A DNA stretch of 54,848 bases from Basidiobolus meristosporus CBS 931.73. Its lineage: Eukaryota; Basidiobolomycota; Basidiobolomycetes; Basidiobolales; Basidiobolaceae. Where the stretch lies: positions 1 to 54,848 of the forward strand of contig MCFE01000594.1 in the NCBI GenBank assembly GCA_002104905.1, given 5' to 3'. The position numbers were made by a program, and so were the translations under genes. Shown here one piece after another: positions 19,845 to 30,709 of the stretch. Below the pieces are notes generated by a model. It saw only the letters and a program-made list of their open reading frames with translations, was not told where the DNA came from and did no database searches. Numbering within the stretch: the stretch's first letter is position 1; every line of letters starts with the position of its first letter.

Positions 19845-21161
19845 CTAAGCCATGTATATCCTTTGAATCCCAACCTTTTTCACCCGACAGATGCAACATT
19901 CGGCGATTGTGTTGGCACAGCCCTCGCAAAGCGCCAAATGAAAGCAGGGGACTATGGCGTGCGTGACCAGTCTTTCGTAGCATACCCGGCATTCCACCAG
20001 CATCGGTTGTCCACGTGACTCCTTGACACACAACTCCAGCTCGCTGACACGCTTCGAGAGTATCATATTTTCCCTCCTCGACTCGTGAATGACCTGGTGC
20101 AGCCGTTTGTTAGCTGAATGAAGAAACTCCGTCTCCATCTCCAGGGCATGGAACTCGCTGGAGCTTCGGTATGGCTCGCCGGGTCCAGGCAGCTTGGACA
20201 TGACATCCGTGCCATTACCTGGTTTGTCTACACTGTGCGGGTCTGGCATATGACCTGGGGTGGTGATATCGATTAGGCAGTCCGTGTCAGACGAGGTCGA
20301 GCTGCTCGATGTTTTGACCACTTCCATTGGCTCAAGGATTTCGGGTGATGGAGACAAGCTTCGCTGCTTGTCTGGCGGATATGTGGCATGAATGTTCTCC
20401 AGGGGCCTCTCAAACCTCAGGTCTTCGGCCCAGAGAAACCAAGTGCATTTTTCCCGGCTGTGGTATCTCTTGTAGTTTGGACACCCGAATCCGTATCTAC
20501 GATAATTCTTCCCCTCTCGATACGTCCGGTTGATGGTGACATTTTGCCCGCAAAAGCACGTAGGAGTGATATGGTATTGTTTGGCAAAGGGGTTTGAGAG
20601 CCTGAAGTAGACGCAAAAGGTGAAGTTGAAGTAAGGGCATAGTTTCAATTCCTTGTGTTCGAAGTTGTCGTTGTAGCGGTAGGGCGGCATTTTCCCAAAG
20701 AAAAAGCTGTCCCAGGCTTTCTTGTGAATGTGAAAGCCACATATCTTCGGCTGGCTGTCGTTCTCCGAATGCGGCGTGTAAGAGCAATCTGAAAAAGAGA
20801 CAGAGTCCTCGTGGCTAAGCTCTCGAAGAGTGTCAACGATAGAGTCGATTTCTCGCTCTATCCTTATATTGGACATTTGACGCTGCGCCTTGGCCTTCGC
20901 TCGAGATGAACACTTGGAGGGCTCATGCACGTAGTGGCACTCAAATATAGTGCCAAAGTTGATTGAGGTCGAGCAGGCTGCTGGTTTATGACAGAAACAT
21001 AATGGAGGGTCAGTGTACTTGGGCTGGAAAGGACCCATGATAACGGACATGTTGTTGACAACAGAAGAGTATGCTGGCTCCCAAGGCTTTTGGTAAATTG
21101 ACTTTATGCAGTCAGGTGGAAATGGGACAGAATACCAATCATCCAACATCTGAAGATCCAT
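19845..21161 (-). CDS. GRF-like and RING finger protein, probable E3 ubiquitin ligase
   Basis: 438 residues from the first in-frame ATG (21161), no intron. The N-terminus has a Cys-His cluster CFCHKPAAC...FECHYVHEPSKC (residues 55-84). Residues 202-239 form a second cluster, CFCG-x22-C-x11-CTWFLW, the CxC..C..C spacing and final aromatic of a GRF zinc finger. A Ser/Thr/Pro-rich linker (265-335) and a likely coiled coil (340-380) lead to a C-terminal C3HC4 RING (391-438: CRVCYERL...CFHLALCEGC...CCIC) of the type found at IAP and MEX3/MGRN C-termini. Such RINGs act as E3 ligases with an E2 enzyme; GRF fingers bind nucleic acid. The substrate is unknown. Its start lies 91 bp from the restored-frame end of CAP. 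Confidence 0.78.
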   Translation of the reverse strand: MDLQMLDDWYSVPFPPDCIKSIYQKPWEPAYSSVVNNMSVIMGPFQPKYTDPPLCFCHKPAACSTSINFGTIFECHYVHEPSKCSSRAKAKAQRQMSNIRIEREIDSIVDTLRELSHEDSVSFSDCSYTPHSENDSQPKICGFHIHKKAWDSFFFGKMPPYRYNDNFEHKELKLCPYFNFTFCVYFRLSNPFAKQYHITPTCFCGQNVTINRTYREGKNYRRYGFGCPNYKRYHSREKCTWFLWAEDLRFERPLENIHATYPPDKQRSLSPSPEILEPMEVVKTSSSSTSSDTDCLIDITTPGHMPDPHSVDKPGNGTDVMSKLPGPGEPYRSSSEFHALEMETEFLHSANKRLHQVIHESRRENMILSKRVSELELCVKESRGQPMLVECRVCYERLVTHAIVPCFHLALCEGCANTIAECCICRVKKVGIQRIYMA

Positions 21162-21252
21162 CAATTTATAGGAATATTTATTAAAATAGAAACAACTGAT
21201 TGACAATAAATGCAGGTAGATACATGGTGGATTTCGCCCAGAGGTTTCAGTT

Positions 21253-22767
21253 CTAGACCCCAGCGTGCTCAACCGCCTCGGTCACCACCTGGCCATTGAC
21301 TATTTTACTCTTAAACTGCTCAGGAACTGGCTTCTCAACGAAATCGCCATCTTCCGATGATGGGATAGGAGATGTTCACTTCAGAGCTCTTGGCGGTGAA
21401 AACATCCACATCCAAGCATTCCTTGCTCAGGAAGAGCTGGGCTCCGTCGGTCTTGTCGATAACGATGGTTGGTGTGACGCCGAGGACTTGCACCTGGACC
21501 GACTTGCTATTGACAATGTCGATGGTGGACACGGTGGACTCGAACACGACTCCGGTCTTTTTGCAGGTGTCGACGATGATGGCGTTGACTTTGCCCTTCA
21601 CTTGGATGGTGCTGCCCTCGCATCCATAGATGTATACACTCTGTCTGGTCTCGGTTTGGTCGATGATAAGTTGCTGGTTGTTGATTTGGTTCTCGATGAT
21701 CCATTTGTTTCCGTCCAATTGGAATTTGGCTGGCTTCTTGGTGGCTGTGGGGGCTGCTGGCTTCTGTGCTGGTGCTGGGGCAGACGCAGATGCGGCAACT
21801 GCTCCGCTGGCTCTGAGCTCGGGATTTTTGTGGGTCATCTGATCTTTGCTAACCTTCTTAAGACCGGCGGTGATACCCTCGCCCTTGTTAATCTCGTTGA
21901 AGAGATTCGACATATCAGGAGTGGACTGCTGGGCAGGAGCCTGGAAATCAGCCGGGGGTGGGGGAGGTGGCGGGGGAACTGAGCCGCCAGCGGGGGCGGG
22001 AGGAGCAGCGTTGTCGTTGAGGAAGGTTTGTGCGTCACGGCCCTTGGGGTTCCATACCAATCCTGTTGTGTGGTGTTCCTTTACATAGGCTTGCAAGTCG
22101 GTAAGTAGCGCAATGAAACTGTTGGCCCAAACGATGTGCTTGCGATCCTTGTCCTTGAACTCCTTCATCACGCGATTAGCATAAAAGACAGCACTGTCCT
22201 TCATTTCACCGACATAGGGAGCTGGAGCTGGCTCGACAGCAACCCAACCCAAAGCAGGAATGCCCTCGCCTACGGTAGAGAGGTGGTTGTAAAAGGGGGA
22301 GGCTCTGTTCTTCTCGCGAATGTCGGTAATCTTCTCGAGGGCCAGTTGGGTGGGCTTCAAGAGCTCGGCGTAGACGGATGAAGTGACGTCGGGCTTCTGG
22401 GCTTGTGTAGCGATACTGATAAGCTTGCGTTGGGCTTGGAAGATTTGCTCGACCGCATCACTCTGTAAGAGGGGAATCGGGTCGTGAATATCAAGCACCC
22501 TGCGGGAAAACTCACCACATTACGTACCTGCTCCTTAACCAATCCGTCGATGGTTTTCGAGTTGTCCACAAAGGTCTTGAGCGAGGAGAAAATGATATCA
22601 TCGAATGCTCTCAAGGCAGGGGCGGCGTCCTCTCCGGCGGCACCCTCTTGGGCGGCCACAGGAGCACTGGCACCAGTGACTTTCTTGCCCAAGGCAATGT
22701 CTTCGAGCTTGGAAGTGGCCGCCTCCAAGCGCTTGATTAGGGTTGTGAGTAAACTTTGATCAGCCAT
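21253..22767 (-). CDS. Adenylyl cyclase-associated protein CAP (apparent frameshift near 3' end)
   Basis: Exon 1 is 22528-22767, a 65-bp GTACGT-AG intron follows (22463-22527), then exon 2. The N-terminus (MADQSLLTTLIKRLEAATSKLE) is the cyclase/coiled-coil region, followed by the helical folded domain (GWVAVEPAPAPYV, TGLVWNPKG), a run of prolines (VPPPPPPPP), a WH2-like stretch (EGITAGLKKVSKDQMTHKNP) and the beta-helix CARP domain. CAP recycles actin by stripping cofilin and recharging G-actin, and in fungi it also binds adenylyl cyclase. The frame as given stops at 21335. The expected end (EDGDF to a TAG at 21253-21255) is present one frame over, starting near 21356. Either one extra base is real or it is an assembly error. 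Confidence 0.92.
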
Positions 22768-23092
22768 TGTTCGATGTTCGCAAAAAGCACGCTGTTGAGG
22801 TGCACCTGAGCTTGCCACTTCAAATGCAGCCAAGAAATCAAATATACCCACGTCATCCGGGGCTTGACCACTTGATTGGTTGACGGCAAGAGGCATGAGG
22901 GTAATAAACCATGGCCCGCTCGATGAAAGGCTATTGGACACCCACCTGTGCGCCAATATGTGTGTAATCTCTCGGTCATTTGTGTGCCATTTGAGAGTTG
23001 ACATAAACAGTAATCAACGAGTAAAGGACGTAGGCAAGCAAGTGTAATAAAGGAGATGTAGTTTATTGATGTTCAAAGAAAATCATATCAAC
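22768..23092. other. eS4-CAP intergenic spacer
   Basis: Holds the eS4 3' region and CAP promoter. No further gene seen; the frame through here is an ATG-less extension of CAP exon 1. Confidence 0.4.
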
Positions 23093-23978
23093 TTAGGCAG
23101 AGCCGGCCAATTGTCTCTCTCTTCTACGGTCACGCTCTTCGGTGATGGTGAGCTTGACGCCCTTGTTCTTGGGCAAAGAGATCCAGGGCTTGTTGCTTTC
23201 GCCAATGACGAAGACGTTGGACAAACGGGTGGCGAATTGGCGGTCAAGGGCATCCTTGACGTGGACAATATCGAAGCCACCGTGGTGCTTCTCACGGTGA
23301 GTGATGACACCAACACGACCCATGTTACGTCCGCCGGTGATCATAGCAACATTACCAACATCGAACTTGATGAACTCGGTCATCTTGCCGCTCTCAAGGT
23401 CGAGCTTGACGGTGTCGTTAGCCTTGACAAGGGGATCGGGGTAACGGAGGGTACGGCCATCGTGGGTGATGACGAAGGGAATGCCCTTGGCACCGATTTG
23501 GACCTTCTTGACCTTGCAGAGCTTGTACGAGGCCTCCTCGGCAGAGATTCTGTGAACGGTGAAGCGACCCTTGGTGTCGTAAACGAGACGGAAGTGCTCA
23601 CCGGTTTGCTCGATGGAAATAACATCCATGAAACCGGAAGGATAGGTGATGTCGGTTCTGACCTTACCGTCGACCTTGACCAAACGTTGCATGAGGATGC
23701 TTTGGACCTCCTTCTTGGTAAGGGCGTACTTGAGACGGTTTCTCAAGAAGATAACCAAAGGAAGGCACTCACGGAGCTTATGGGGACCAGCGGAAGGTCT
23801 GGGGGCATAAGTACCGGTGAGTTTGTCAAGCATCCAGTGCTTGGGAGCATTGAGACGCTTAAGATGTTTCTTTGGTCCGCGAGCCTAAGATTGAAAGAGT
23901 GTCAGTGAATCCATTCAGTGTGCATCCATCCGTCGCCCCTTATATGGAGGAGGTGATTGATTAAGGAGGACATACCAT
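23093..23978 (-). CDS. RPS4: 40S ribosomal protein eS4 (RPS4)
   Basis: 264 residues. Exon 1 is only the ATG (23976-23978), and a 91-bp intron (23885-23975, GTATGT..TTAG) splits it from exon 2 (23093-23884), which begins [11 protein letters not shown]. The sequence is colinear with eS4 over its whole length: N-terminal RS4NT part, S4-like RNA-binding part ([14 protein letters not shown]), central domain ([11 protein letters not shown]-like) and KOW part ([17 protein letters not shown]). Its length is standard. It is part of the small-subunit body. Codon use is strongly biased to C-ending codons, as expected for high expression. It is divergent from the Zds1-like gene (625 bp between start codons). 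Confidence 0.97.
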
Positions 23979-24603
23979 GGTGGGCAAATAAACAAGGATG
24001 AACCAAGGTGAAAGGAGGGAAAACCTGCCAATTCCAATGACTTTTTAAACTTGGCCAGAATCAACGCATTAAAATCCGAATTTTTTTGTAATCATCGCTT
24101 TCTTTTGGGAATCATCGCTTTCTCATGTCTCCCATCATTTCTGACCCATCGCCCATTTTTCATGGTCCAAATGGTAACCATTGCCTGCCAAAGATGGAAA
24201 TCTGGGTTTTCGGAGGGAATTCTGGCGTGTGTGTGTGTGTGTGTGCGCTTGAGGTATCTGTGGCTCTTTCCACTGCACTTTGTTCATTGAATTCCCTATT
24301 TCCAAAGATATTATTTAATTGGAGCATATTGATTGGACAGCCAGTGCCGATTTGCTTGTCCTCTCAGTCCCTGGTGCCATATCCACCATTTCCCTACAAA
24401 GTAATATTCCTCAGGTACTTGTTATTAACCTCACTAGCCTCCGTTATTTCTCCGCGGCTCCTTTCTTACCCACCAACCCTATCTTCCCACCTGGCTTTGT
24501 ACTAGTATTGCGTCTGAGCGCCTGTCTTTGATAGAGGCGGTTTCTTCGAATTTACTTCCTCTATTCTGCCAGATTAGCCAACATTCCCCTATTCCCACTT
24601 CAG
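23979..24603. promoter_or_regulatory. Divergent promoter region of eS4 and the Zds1-like gene
   Basis: 625 bp with a GT microsatellite (about 24227-24245, 9-10 units) and no recognised gene. Individual factor sites cannot be assigned. Confidence 0.4.
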
Positions 24604-26752
24604 ATGGTGAATTCCTCCTCACACTCCACCAGCATAGAAGCAGACACCCTCAACCAGAGCACCCCAACTAATAGCATGGTGGTACTGGATTCCACCCACG
24701 ACCATCCGCACCTTTTTGACCATCTCGCAGACAACGAAGTCCCCTTACCTGAGACCAAGCATGTTTCCAGACAGCCAGCAGTGGAAATGGAGAGCACGAG
24801 CCCCGGCTCCTTATCCGAATGGGCGCTAAGCGAGAACCCTTCTCACCTGTTTTGGGTCCCTGCACACCTTCATCCAGAAATCGCTCCCCATCAATTCAAA
24901 ACCTGGCTAATGAAACATTCGAGCGCAGTCAACCAGTCAGAGACCACACTAAGTCGACGGAAATCCATCCTCTCCTTACATTCTTACAGTGGCGCCGATT
25001 TTGCCAACGAGCCAACTGCTGGCGAAAAGCCCTCCGCCAAACCCCCTTTGAACCCCTCCGGTTTAAAGAGGCAGTTGACCGTGACCACTGGAATGAAAAT
25101 CCCCACTAGCCAAGGTTTCAAGCGTTTCTTTATTCCTTCTCTTTTGTTGTGAAGTCCTTAGAATATCCAAGCAAGCCCCCCAGCCCGCATATTTTCACCA
25201 AGTTCGTTCCCCAGCCCGTTTTTATTGCAGACGTGACTAACAATTTCTCTTACGTTCCTTTGGGCTGCAACTCATATTCAAGACAAGGCGGGGAATGGGA
25301 AGCCCGTATTCAATCCACCTTTTCTGATCCAAAGTGCGGACCTGCGACCCTCGCTGAAACGAAGCGCCAGAACCAAGGTCCGCCGAAACTCGGTCAAATC
25401 CACCGAATCTCGAATCAACGCCACCATACCAACCCTGCGCAAAAGCAAATCAGTAGAAGGAGGCCTTTCCCAAACGAAGAAAATCAATTTAGACAAAGCG
25501 GGTGACACCTCGGAAGAAAGCGGGCCACTTGCGGGTGAGCCCGAGGAGTGCGCGGATGAGCAGAACGAGGAAAAGGACTCGCTGGAAGAACGTTCTGCTT
25601 CCAAGCATCCACCGCCCAGAAAAGACTCCTTGCCCGCCCTTCCAAATCTAGGTACCTATTTGTACATGTCAGCAGCGATGGCCGTATTCACTGAATGTAG
25701 TAAACCTAGATACCCTCCCGCCGGTGAAAACCCCGGAAACCCTGGAGAAATCGACCCCGGGGATCCCCAAGAAGAAGGGATCCTCCTGGTCGTGGCTGTG
25801 GGGAAACGAGCCCAACGATGTCACCGCTCCAAAGGCCCCAAAGTCCAAAAAGGCCGATAAAAGCAGGTCGCCGTCGCCGGAAGAGTTGTTGGGGAACTCG
25901 GAAGATGCCAAGAATGACGAAGAGAGAGCGGAGGGCGTAACGAAGAAGAAGCCCTCGAAAAAGAAGAAGCAGGCCAGCCCCGACGCCGAGATCGCTCTTC
26001 CACAAGAGTTAAACCAACCCATCGCCGACCAAAAGATCAAAAAACCCTACTCGCCTATCCTAACCTTCTTCTCCAAGTCCAAGAGCAAGGCAAGTCTGAC
26101 TCCCCAGGGGAGCGAGACCCCTGCGCCAAACGAGAATGCCACGAAGCCGGACATGTCCCCTGCTAAGCCGCGATACACCAACTATAGTCGACTGCCGATC
26201 CATATCGAGAGAGCGATATACCGGCTCTCCCACATCAAGTTGACTAATCCACGCCGCCCTCTGTTCCACCAGGTCCTGATATCCAACCTGATGTTCTGGT
26301 ATCTGTCCATAGTCAGTAAGCAGAGCTCGGACCCTGCAGGCGCAGAAGACCGTACCACCAAGGAGGCCAAGATCGTGAAGAGCAAGGTGGGCAAGACGGG
26401 GGGCGGTCGCAGAAGATCCAAACGCTCCCCTCCCGACAATCCGGACGGCATGGGGAACGGGAAACGCTCCGAGATGCTGGTGAAAAGCCCACAGTACAGA
26501 AAGCAGCACCAACATATTCATAATGGCGGCATGGGTGTGATGCTCAAGAGCCAGGCGGAGGCCACCCGTCACCATCTAGCCAAGAGTCATTCGGCCTACT
26601 CGGACAGCAGTTCCGATACCGACTCCGATACCAGCTACGATTCATTGAGCAGAGGTGATGAGGACGACAACGATGGGGGCGATGGCGATGGCGATGATGA
26701 TGACGACCTGCCCTTGGCGATATACAGAGGAAACCTCACAAGCGCCTCCTGA
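24604..26752 (+). CDS. Zds1-like cell polarity / PP2A regulator
   Basis: Three exons (24604-25114, 25283-25651, then 25701- or 25710-26752) join in frame to about 640 codons. The N-terminal SHLFWVPAHLHPEIAP..F..WL and SRRKSILS block and SLKRSARTKVRRNS are typical of the fungal family. The C-terminal block RLPIHIERAIYRLSHIKL, then NPRRPLFHQVLISNLMF, is the Zds_C domain, and the protein ends with DDDLPLAIYRG as in other members. Yeast Zds1/2 bind the PP2A subunit Cdc55 and affect polarity, mitotic entry and mRNA export. The first intron (168 nt, donor GTTTCA) is the weakest point. Two acceptors (25700, 25709) both keep frame for exon 3. An acidic run precedes the end. The family call rests on recognition of Zds_C. 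Confidence 0.78.
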
Positions 26753-27041
26753 CCCCACCTGCCATGCAGCCCACCTTTCAGTAGGTTTTTGTCCCACCCA
26801 CCAACCCAGTCCTTATGCCAACCCAGTCCTCCCCTCATAAATGTATATTTGGCCAATACCGCGAATCCGTAGAGCACCGTGAGCTTAATCCAAAACCCAT
26901 TAATTCTTGATTAAAGTGGATCTCGAGTGAGGCTATCCAAATCAACCTTCCGCCATCCGGCAAATTTTCTGGAATCTTTCTGGAATCGAAAAAAATTCCT
27001 TTTTTCTTTCGCGCGGGCGAGGATTGCCCCCCCCGTCGAAT

Positions 27042-27047
27042 CACGTG
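27042..27047. promoter_or_regulatory. CACGTG E-box upstream of eS8
   Basis: Palindromic CACGTG 77 nt upstream of the eS8 ATG, preceding an AT-rich GATAAATATCC stretch and a pyrimidine-rich leader. CACGTG sites are used by bHLH factors in fungal growth-gene promoters; function here is inferred. Confidence 0.35.
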
Positions 27048-27123
27048 CGACCACTTCGATAAATATCCTCCCCCTTGTCCGAGGAATCTTCCTTTTCCAT
27101 TTCCCGCCTAACCTCTAGGAATC

Positions 27124-27839
27124 ATGGGTATGTATCGTTGAAAATGCATCGGTCGCGGTTGCCATAGGCATCCATCCACCACCCCACCATGGAAGCACCG
27201 TAGTAACAATTGATCCCGCAATGTATAGGTATCAGCAGAGACTCTCGTCACAAGAGATCCCACACCGGTGCCAAGCGCGCCCACTACCGCAAGAAGAGAA
27301 AGTTCGAGTTGGGCCGTCAAGCCGCTAACACCAAGCTCGGTGCCAAGCGTATTCACGAAGTCCGTGTCCGTGGTGGAAACCGCAAGTTCCGTGCCCTTCG
27401 TCTTGATACTGGTAACTTCTCCTGGGGATCCGAGAGCATTGCCAAGAAGACCAGAATCGTTGCCGTCGTCTACAACGCCTCCAACAACGAATTGGTCCGT
27501 ACCAACACCCTCGTCAAGGGTGCCGTCATCCAAGTCGATGCCACTCCCTTCCGTCAATGGTACGAGAGCCACTACGCTCAACCCTTGGGCCGCAAGAAGA
27601 CCAAGGGTGCCGAGGTTGAGGCCGAGGCTGAGGTCAAGCGTTCCAACCACGTTCAACGCAAGATCGATGCCCGCAAGCAAGCCGCCAAGGTCGATCCCCA
27701 TTTGGCCGAGCAATTCTCCACCGGTCGTTTGTACGCCATCATCTCTTCCCGTCCTGGACAATCCGGCCGTTGCGACGGTTACATCTTGGAAGGACAAGAG
27801 CTTGACTTCTACATCCGTAAGCTCAAGGCCCGCAAGTAA
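27124..27839 (+). CDS. RPS8: 40S ribosomal protein eS8 (RPS8)
   Basis: 204 residues. Exon 1 is four bases (ATGG, 27124-27127), a 101-bp intron follows (27128-27228, GTATGT..ATAG), and exon 2 is 27229-27839. It starts [20 protein letters not shown] and keeps [20 protein letters not shown] and the C-terminal [19 protein letters not shown]. It is full length for eS8, a small-subunit protein added early in assembly. The codon bias is strong. The leader is pyrimidine-rich (CTTCCTTTTCC). Confidence 0.97.
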
Positions 27840-28028
27840 ACTTGCCGCCCTGGAAACCCAGTATCGAAATAAAATTTCCTTCCTCGGCTACAAATCATTT
27901 CTATGTGTTGTCTGAATTGTTTTGCGTGTGTGGGTGGTGTGCGAGATGGTGGTTCATTGGATGGTCCAGGGACAGGCGCAAATGCTCCTCCCGCATTCGA
28001 TTGGGACCTCATGCTGGACCGGGACGAG

Positions 28029-28034
28029 CACGTG
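28029..28034. promoter_or_regulatory. CACGTG E-box upstream of zeta-COP
   Basis: CACGTG 91 nt upstream of the zeta-COP ATG, the same motif as in the eS8 promoter at a similar distance. Confidence 0.3.
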
Positions 28035-28124
28035 ACCGGCCCGATTGGGATGGGTGATTTACTTGGGGTACCATTTGCCTACTAGTGAGGGTGGATCGAG
28101 GTTCTTTCTCTGACAGCTTCGAAG

Positions 28125-28980
28125 ATGAGTGCCAACAACCTATCACTTTACACGACCAAAGCGGTGCTTCTTTTGGATTCCGAAGGGAACCGCCTCCTGG
28201 CCAAATACTACAAACCCTCCACCGGGGACTTCAAAACGCTCAAGGAGCAGAAGGCTTTCGAGAAAGCTTTGTTCGAGAAGACCCGACGTACCAATAGTGA
28301 GTTCATCTTTGACGTCGTTCAAGCCGACGCTCCTTCTTACCTGTTCCTGTACTTGTAACCATACCCACACCTACGCCTTTCCCCTTCCCCTTCCCCTTCC
28401 CCTTACCCGTACCCGTGCTTGTGTTCGTAACCATACTTACCTCCTCCCTTTTCAACCTCTCGATAGGCGAGATCATCTTGTTCGAAGGTCAGGTCGTGGT
28501 TTATCGTAGCTCAGTAGATGTGTATTTTTACGTGGTCGGCTCGGCGGAGGAGAACGAGCTTCTGTTGTCCTCGGTATTGAGCGCATACTACGAGGCGGTC
28601 AGCACTTTGCTCAGGTGAATATCCGGGGTTTACCTCTTCAGCATCTCGCCCCTTCGACTGAACCTTTTGCTTTGTCCCGACAGAGACCAGATCGAGAAGA
28701 GAACCGTCCTTGATCACTACGATCTGGTCACCCTTGCTCTCGACGAGACCATCGACGACGGGTACGTTTCAGTTGGCCCCTGCCCACCTTTCCCCCTCCC
28801 CCATTTCTAACCTTTCTCCACCAACTCCCCAGCATCATCTTGGAGGTCGAACCCGAGAACATCGTATCCAGAGTGTCGAAACGTGGTCAGGACTCCTTCG
28901 AAGGCTCCCTCACCGACCAAACCTTGCTCCAGGCCTACCAGACCGCAAAGGAACGTTTCGCCGGGTCCATATTCAGGTAA
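28125..28980 (+). CDS. Coatomer subunit zeta (zeta-COP)
   Basis: Four exons (28125-28296, 28467-28614, 28684-28761, 28833-28980; all introns GT-AG) give 181 residues, normal for the family. The longin/AP-small-chain fold starts [20 protein letters not shown] with GNRLLAKYY. It goes on with [40 protein letters not shown] and [17 protein letters not shown], and ends in [11 protein letters not shown]. It is part of the F-subcomplex of COPI, the coat for Golgi-to-ER traffic. The stop overlaps a GTAAGT that could act as a donor, but family length argues the gene ends here. Intron 1 is long (170 nt) and CT-rich. Confidence 0.93.
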
Positions 28981-29317
28981 GTGGTCCATCGCCCAACTCG
29001 TCCCTGCACCGAGCCACCCATTAACCCTCCCTTCGCTTCCGTGCAGCCTCTGATCGGTTCTAGAGTCGGTTCTCTCCCTTCCCCTTCCCCATCTCCATCC
29101 CCCACCCCACAAGAGAACAATAAATCCCCCTAGTGCAGCGTGTTTAGACCCAAGGATGTCGCGTTCCCCAGGTTCAGCCCCCCCCTCCATCTGGCGCCTC
29201 GCTCGATCTCCAGGGTTGTTTTGATGTCGGGAAGGGTTTTTTTCGTTCCTCAGCCGCCAAATCCGGTCGTTCTGGGGACCGGTCCGGCGGGTGGTCGAAG
29301 GCCAGTCATCCATCCTC
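28981..29317. other. zeta-COP 3' region
   Basis: CT-rich sequence with an AATAAA near 29118. No further gene seen; the retroelement block starts after it. Confidence 0.4.
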
Positions 29318-30709
29318 TCCGTTTTGGAGATATCTGAAGTGACTGGGAGAAAGTGGATCATCTGGTCTCCACTTCATGACTTATTCAATGTGAAAGTGCC
29401 ATTGGTACTTTCACCTGGTTTTGGCATCGTAAGCACATAGAGTATGCTCAGGAAGGCCCCAAAAGCATGTGCACAAGCAATGGGCCAGGGCCTTTGGACA
29501 GATTTAGAAATTCTCCGTGTCCTATGTGTTGCAAGTGCTCTGGAGGCATTGGAAGTGATTAGGAGAACAAGTGGATTATGTGGTCTTCATGTAATCATTT
29601 ATCAAATGTAAATGTGGTACTCATACTTTTAATTGGACCTGGCCAGGGAATCACATAAAGTATGCTTGAGAAGGTCCCAAGAACATGTGTACCAAGCTTG
29701 GGGTTCTTTGGATAACTGGTACCTGATAACTTGGTGAAATAGTCCTAACCAGGAATTTGGTGGGAATTCTCAAAGATTTACAGACCATGATCTAAATGAT
29801 CAAGTCATGTGAACACTTGGGTGAGATTACATAATCTGCAACACTCCCACTCAACCAAACACTCATGCATACTAGGCCTAGTTGTGATCTAAGATGGTCA
29901 AGTCTGTCACTAGCCAATGGTGCTGTGGATGTATCCACAATCATTTCACCAGCAGTGCAGTAAGCTAAGTTTACCAAGTAATCCTCAATTGCTTCCCAGA
30001 TGATGTGATGTCTATATCTATATACTTGGTTACAGGACAGAAGACTGGATTTCTAATTAATGGCATAACTCCTTCATTATACTGGAATGTAATAGTGGGA
30101 AAGTGTTGACACAAACCTAACTCTTCAAAGAGCTTTCTTGTGTTATAAATTTGGTAATCACACCTTTGTATTCACTTAACTTAGTCATTTGAATTGCAGT
30201 CTACAAATCTTAGAGAATTCTGGCCAAGTTCCTTGTCAGGATTTATTTAGAATATTTTCACCAAAACATCAGGTATCCAGAAGATGCAACATCTTACAGG
30301 TGTCCATATAGCCCCAGACTTTACCCACAGGTTATTGGTGTTGCAAGTGTTGTGGGAGTTTTGGAGATATTGAAAATGTTTGGGAGAACAAGTGGATTAT
30401 GTGGCTTTTGTGGTAAGAGTTTTGGAGATATTAGAGGTGATTGGGGGAACAGTAGATTAGATGGTTTTTGCATAATGATTTATTGAATGTGAGAGTAGCA
30501 TCTATACTTTTGCATGGTCTTGGTGCAACAAGCACATATAATATGTTGAGGAAGGTTATAAGGACCTGCATGCAAAGTTTGGGGCTGTTTGGACCACTTA
30601 TCTAATTTTCATGTTCTGGGTACCTGATGTCTTGGTGAATTGCATTGACTCAATGCATGTTGACTTGGTGCATGGTGCTCTTGTGAAGGATGTTGGCATA
30701 GATTGGATT
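29318..30709. mobile_element. Cluster of degenerate copia LTR fragments
   Basis: At least four old LTR pieces of the copia family lie in mixed orientation. They are minus about 29318-29525, minus about 29524-29843 (ending CTGCAACA and followed by CTCCCACTCA), plus from 30141 (TGTTATAAAT), and minus about 30354-30640. Between 29844 and 30140 lies a minus-strand remnant of the RNase H tail (DRLDHLRSQLGLV). The plus LTR at 30141 is inserted into this remnant. All are strongly diverged and non-coding. Confidence 0.75.

Noticed and set aside
21335-21400. Intron to repair the CAP frame, or programmed frameshift
   Set aside because: The only GT..AG span near the site is 29 nt and gives the wrong phase; no slippery heptamer is present.
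21296-21982. 228-codon plus-strand ORF opposite CAP
   Set aside because: Antisense of the CAP beta-helix and proline run; no known domain.
23066-23908. 280-codon plus-strand ORF opposite eS4
   Set aside because: Mirror of eS4 codon bias; the minus strand is unmistakably eS4.
25149-25505. 118-codon plus-strand ORF within the Zds1-like gene
   Set aside because: Alternate frame; the spliced frame with SLKRSARTKVRRNS and correct phase at both introns explains the region better.
27108-27797. Long minus-strand ORF opposite eS8
   Set aside because: Antisense shadow of a conserved, codon-biased ribosomal protein gene; no family resemblance.
28975-29160. Fifth exon of zeta-COP after the GTAAGT at the stop
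   Set aside because: The protein already has full family length and a normal C-terminus at this stop; no matching downstream exon seen.
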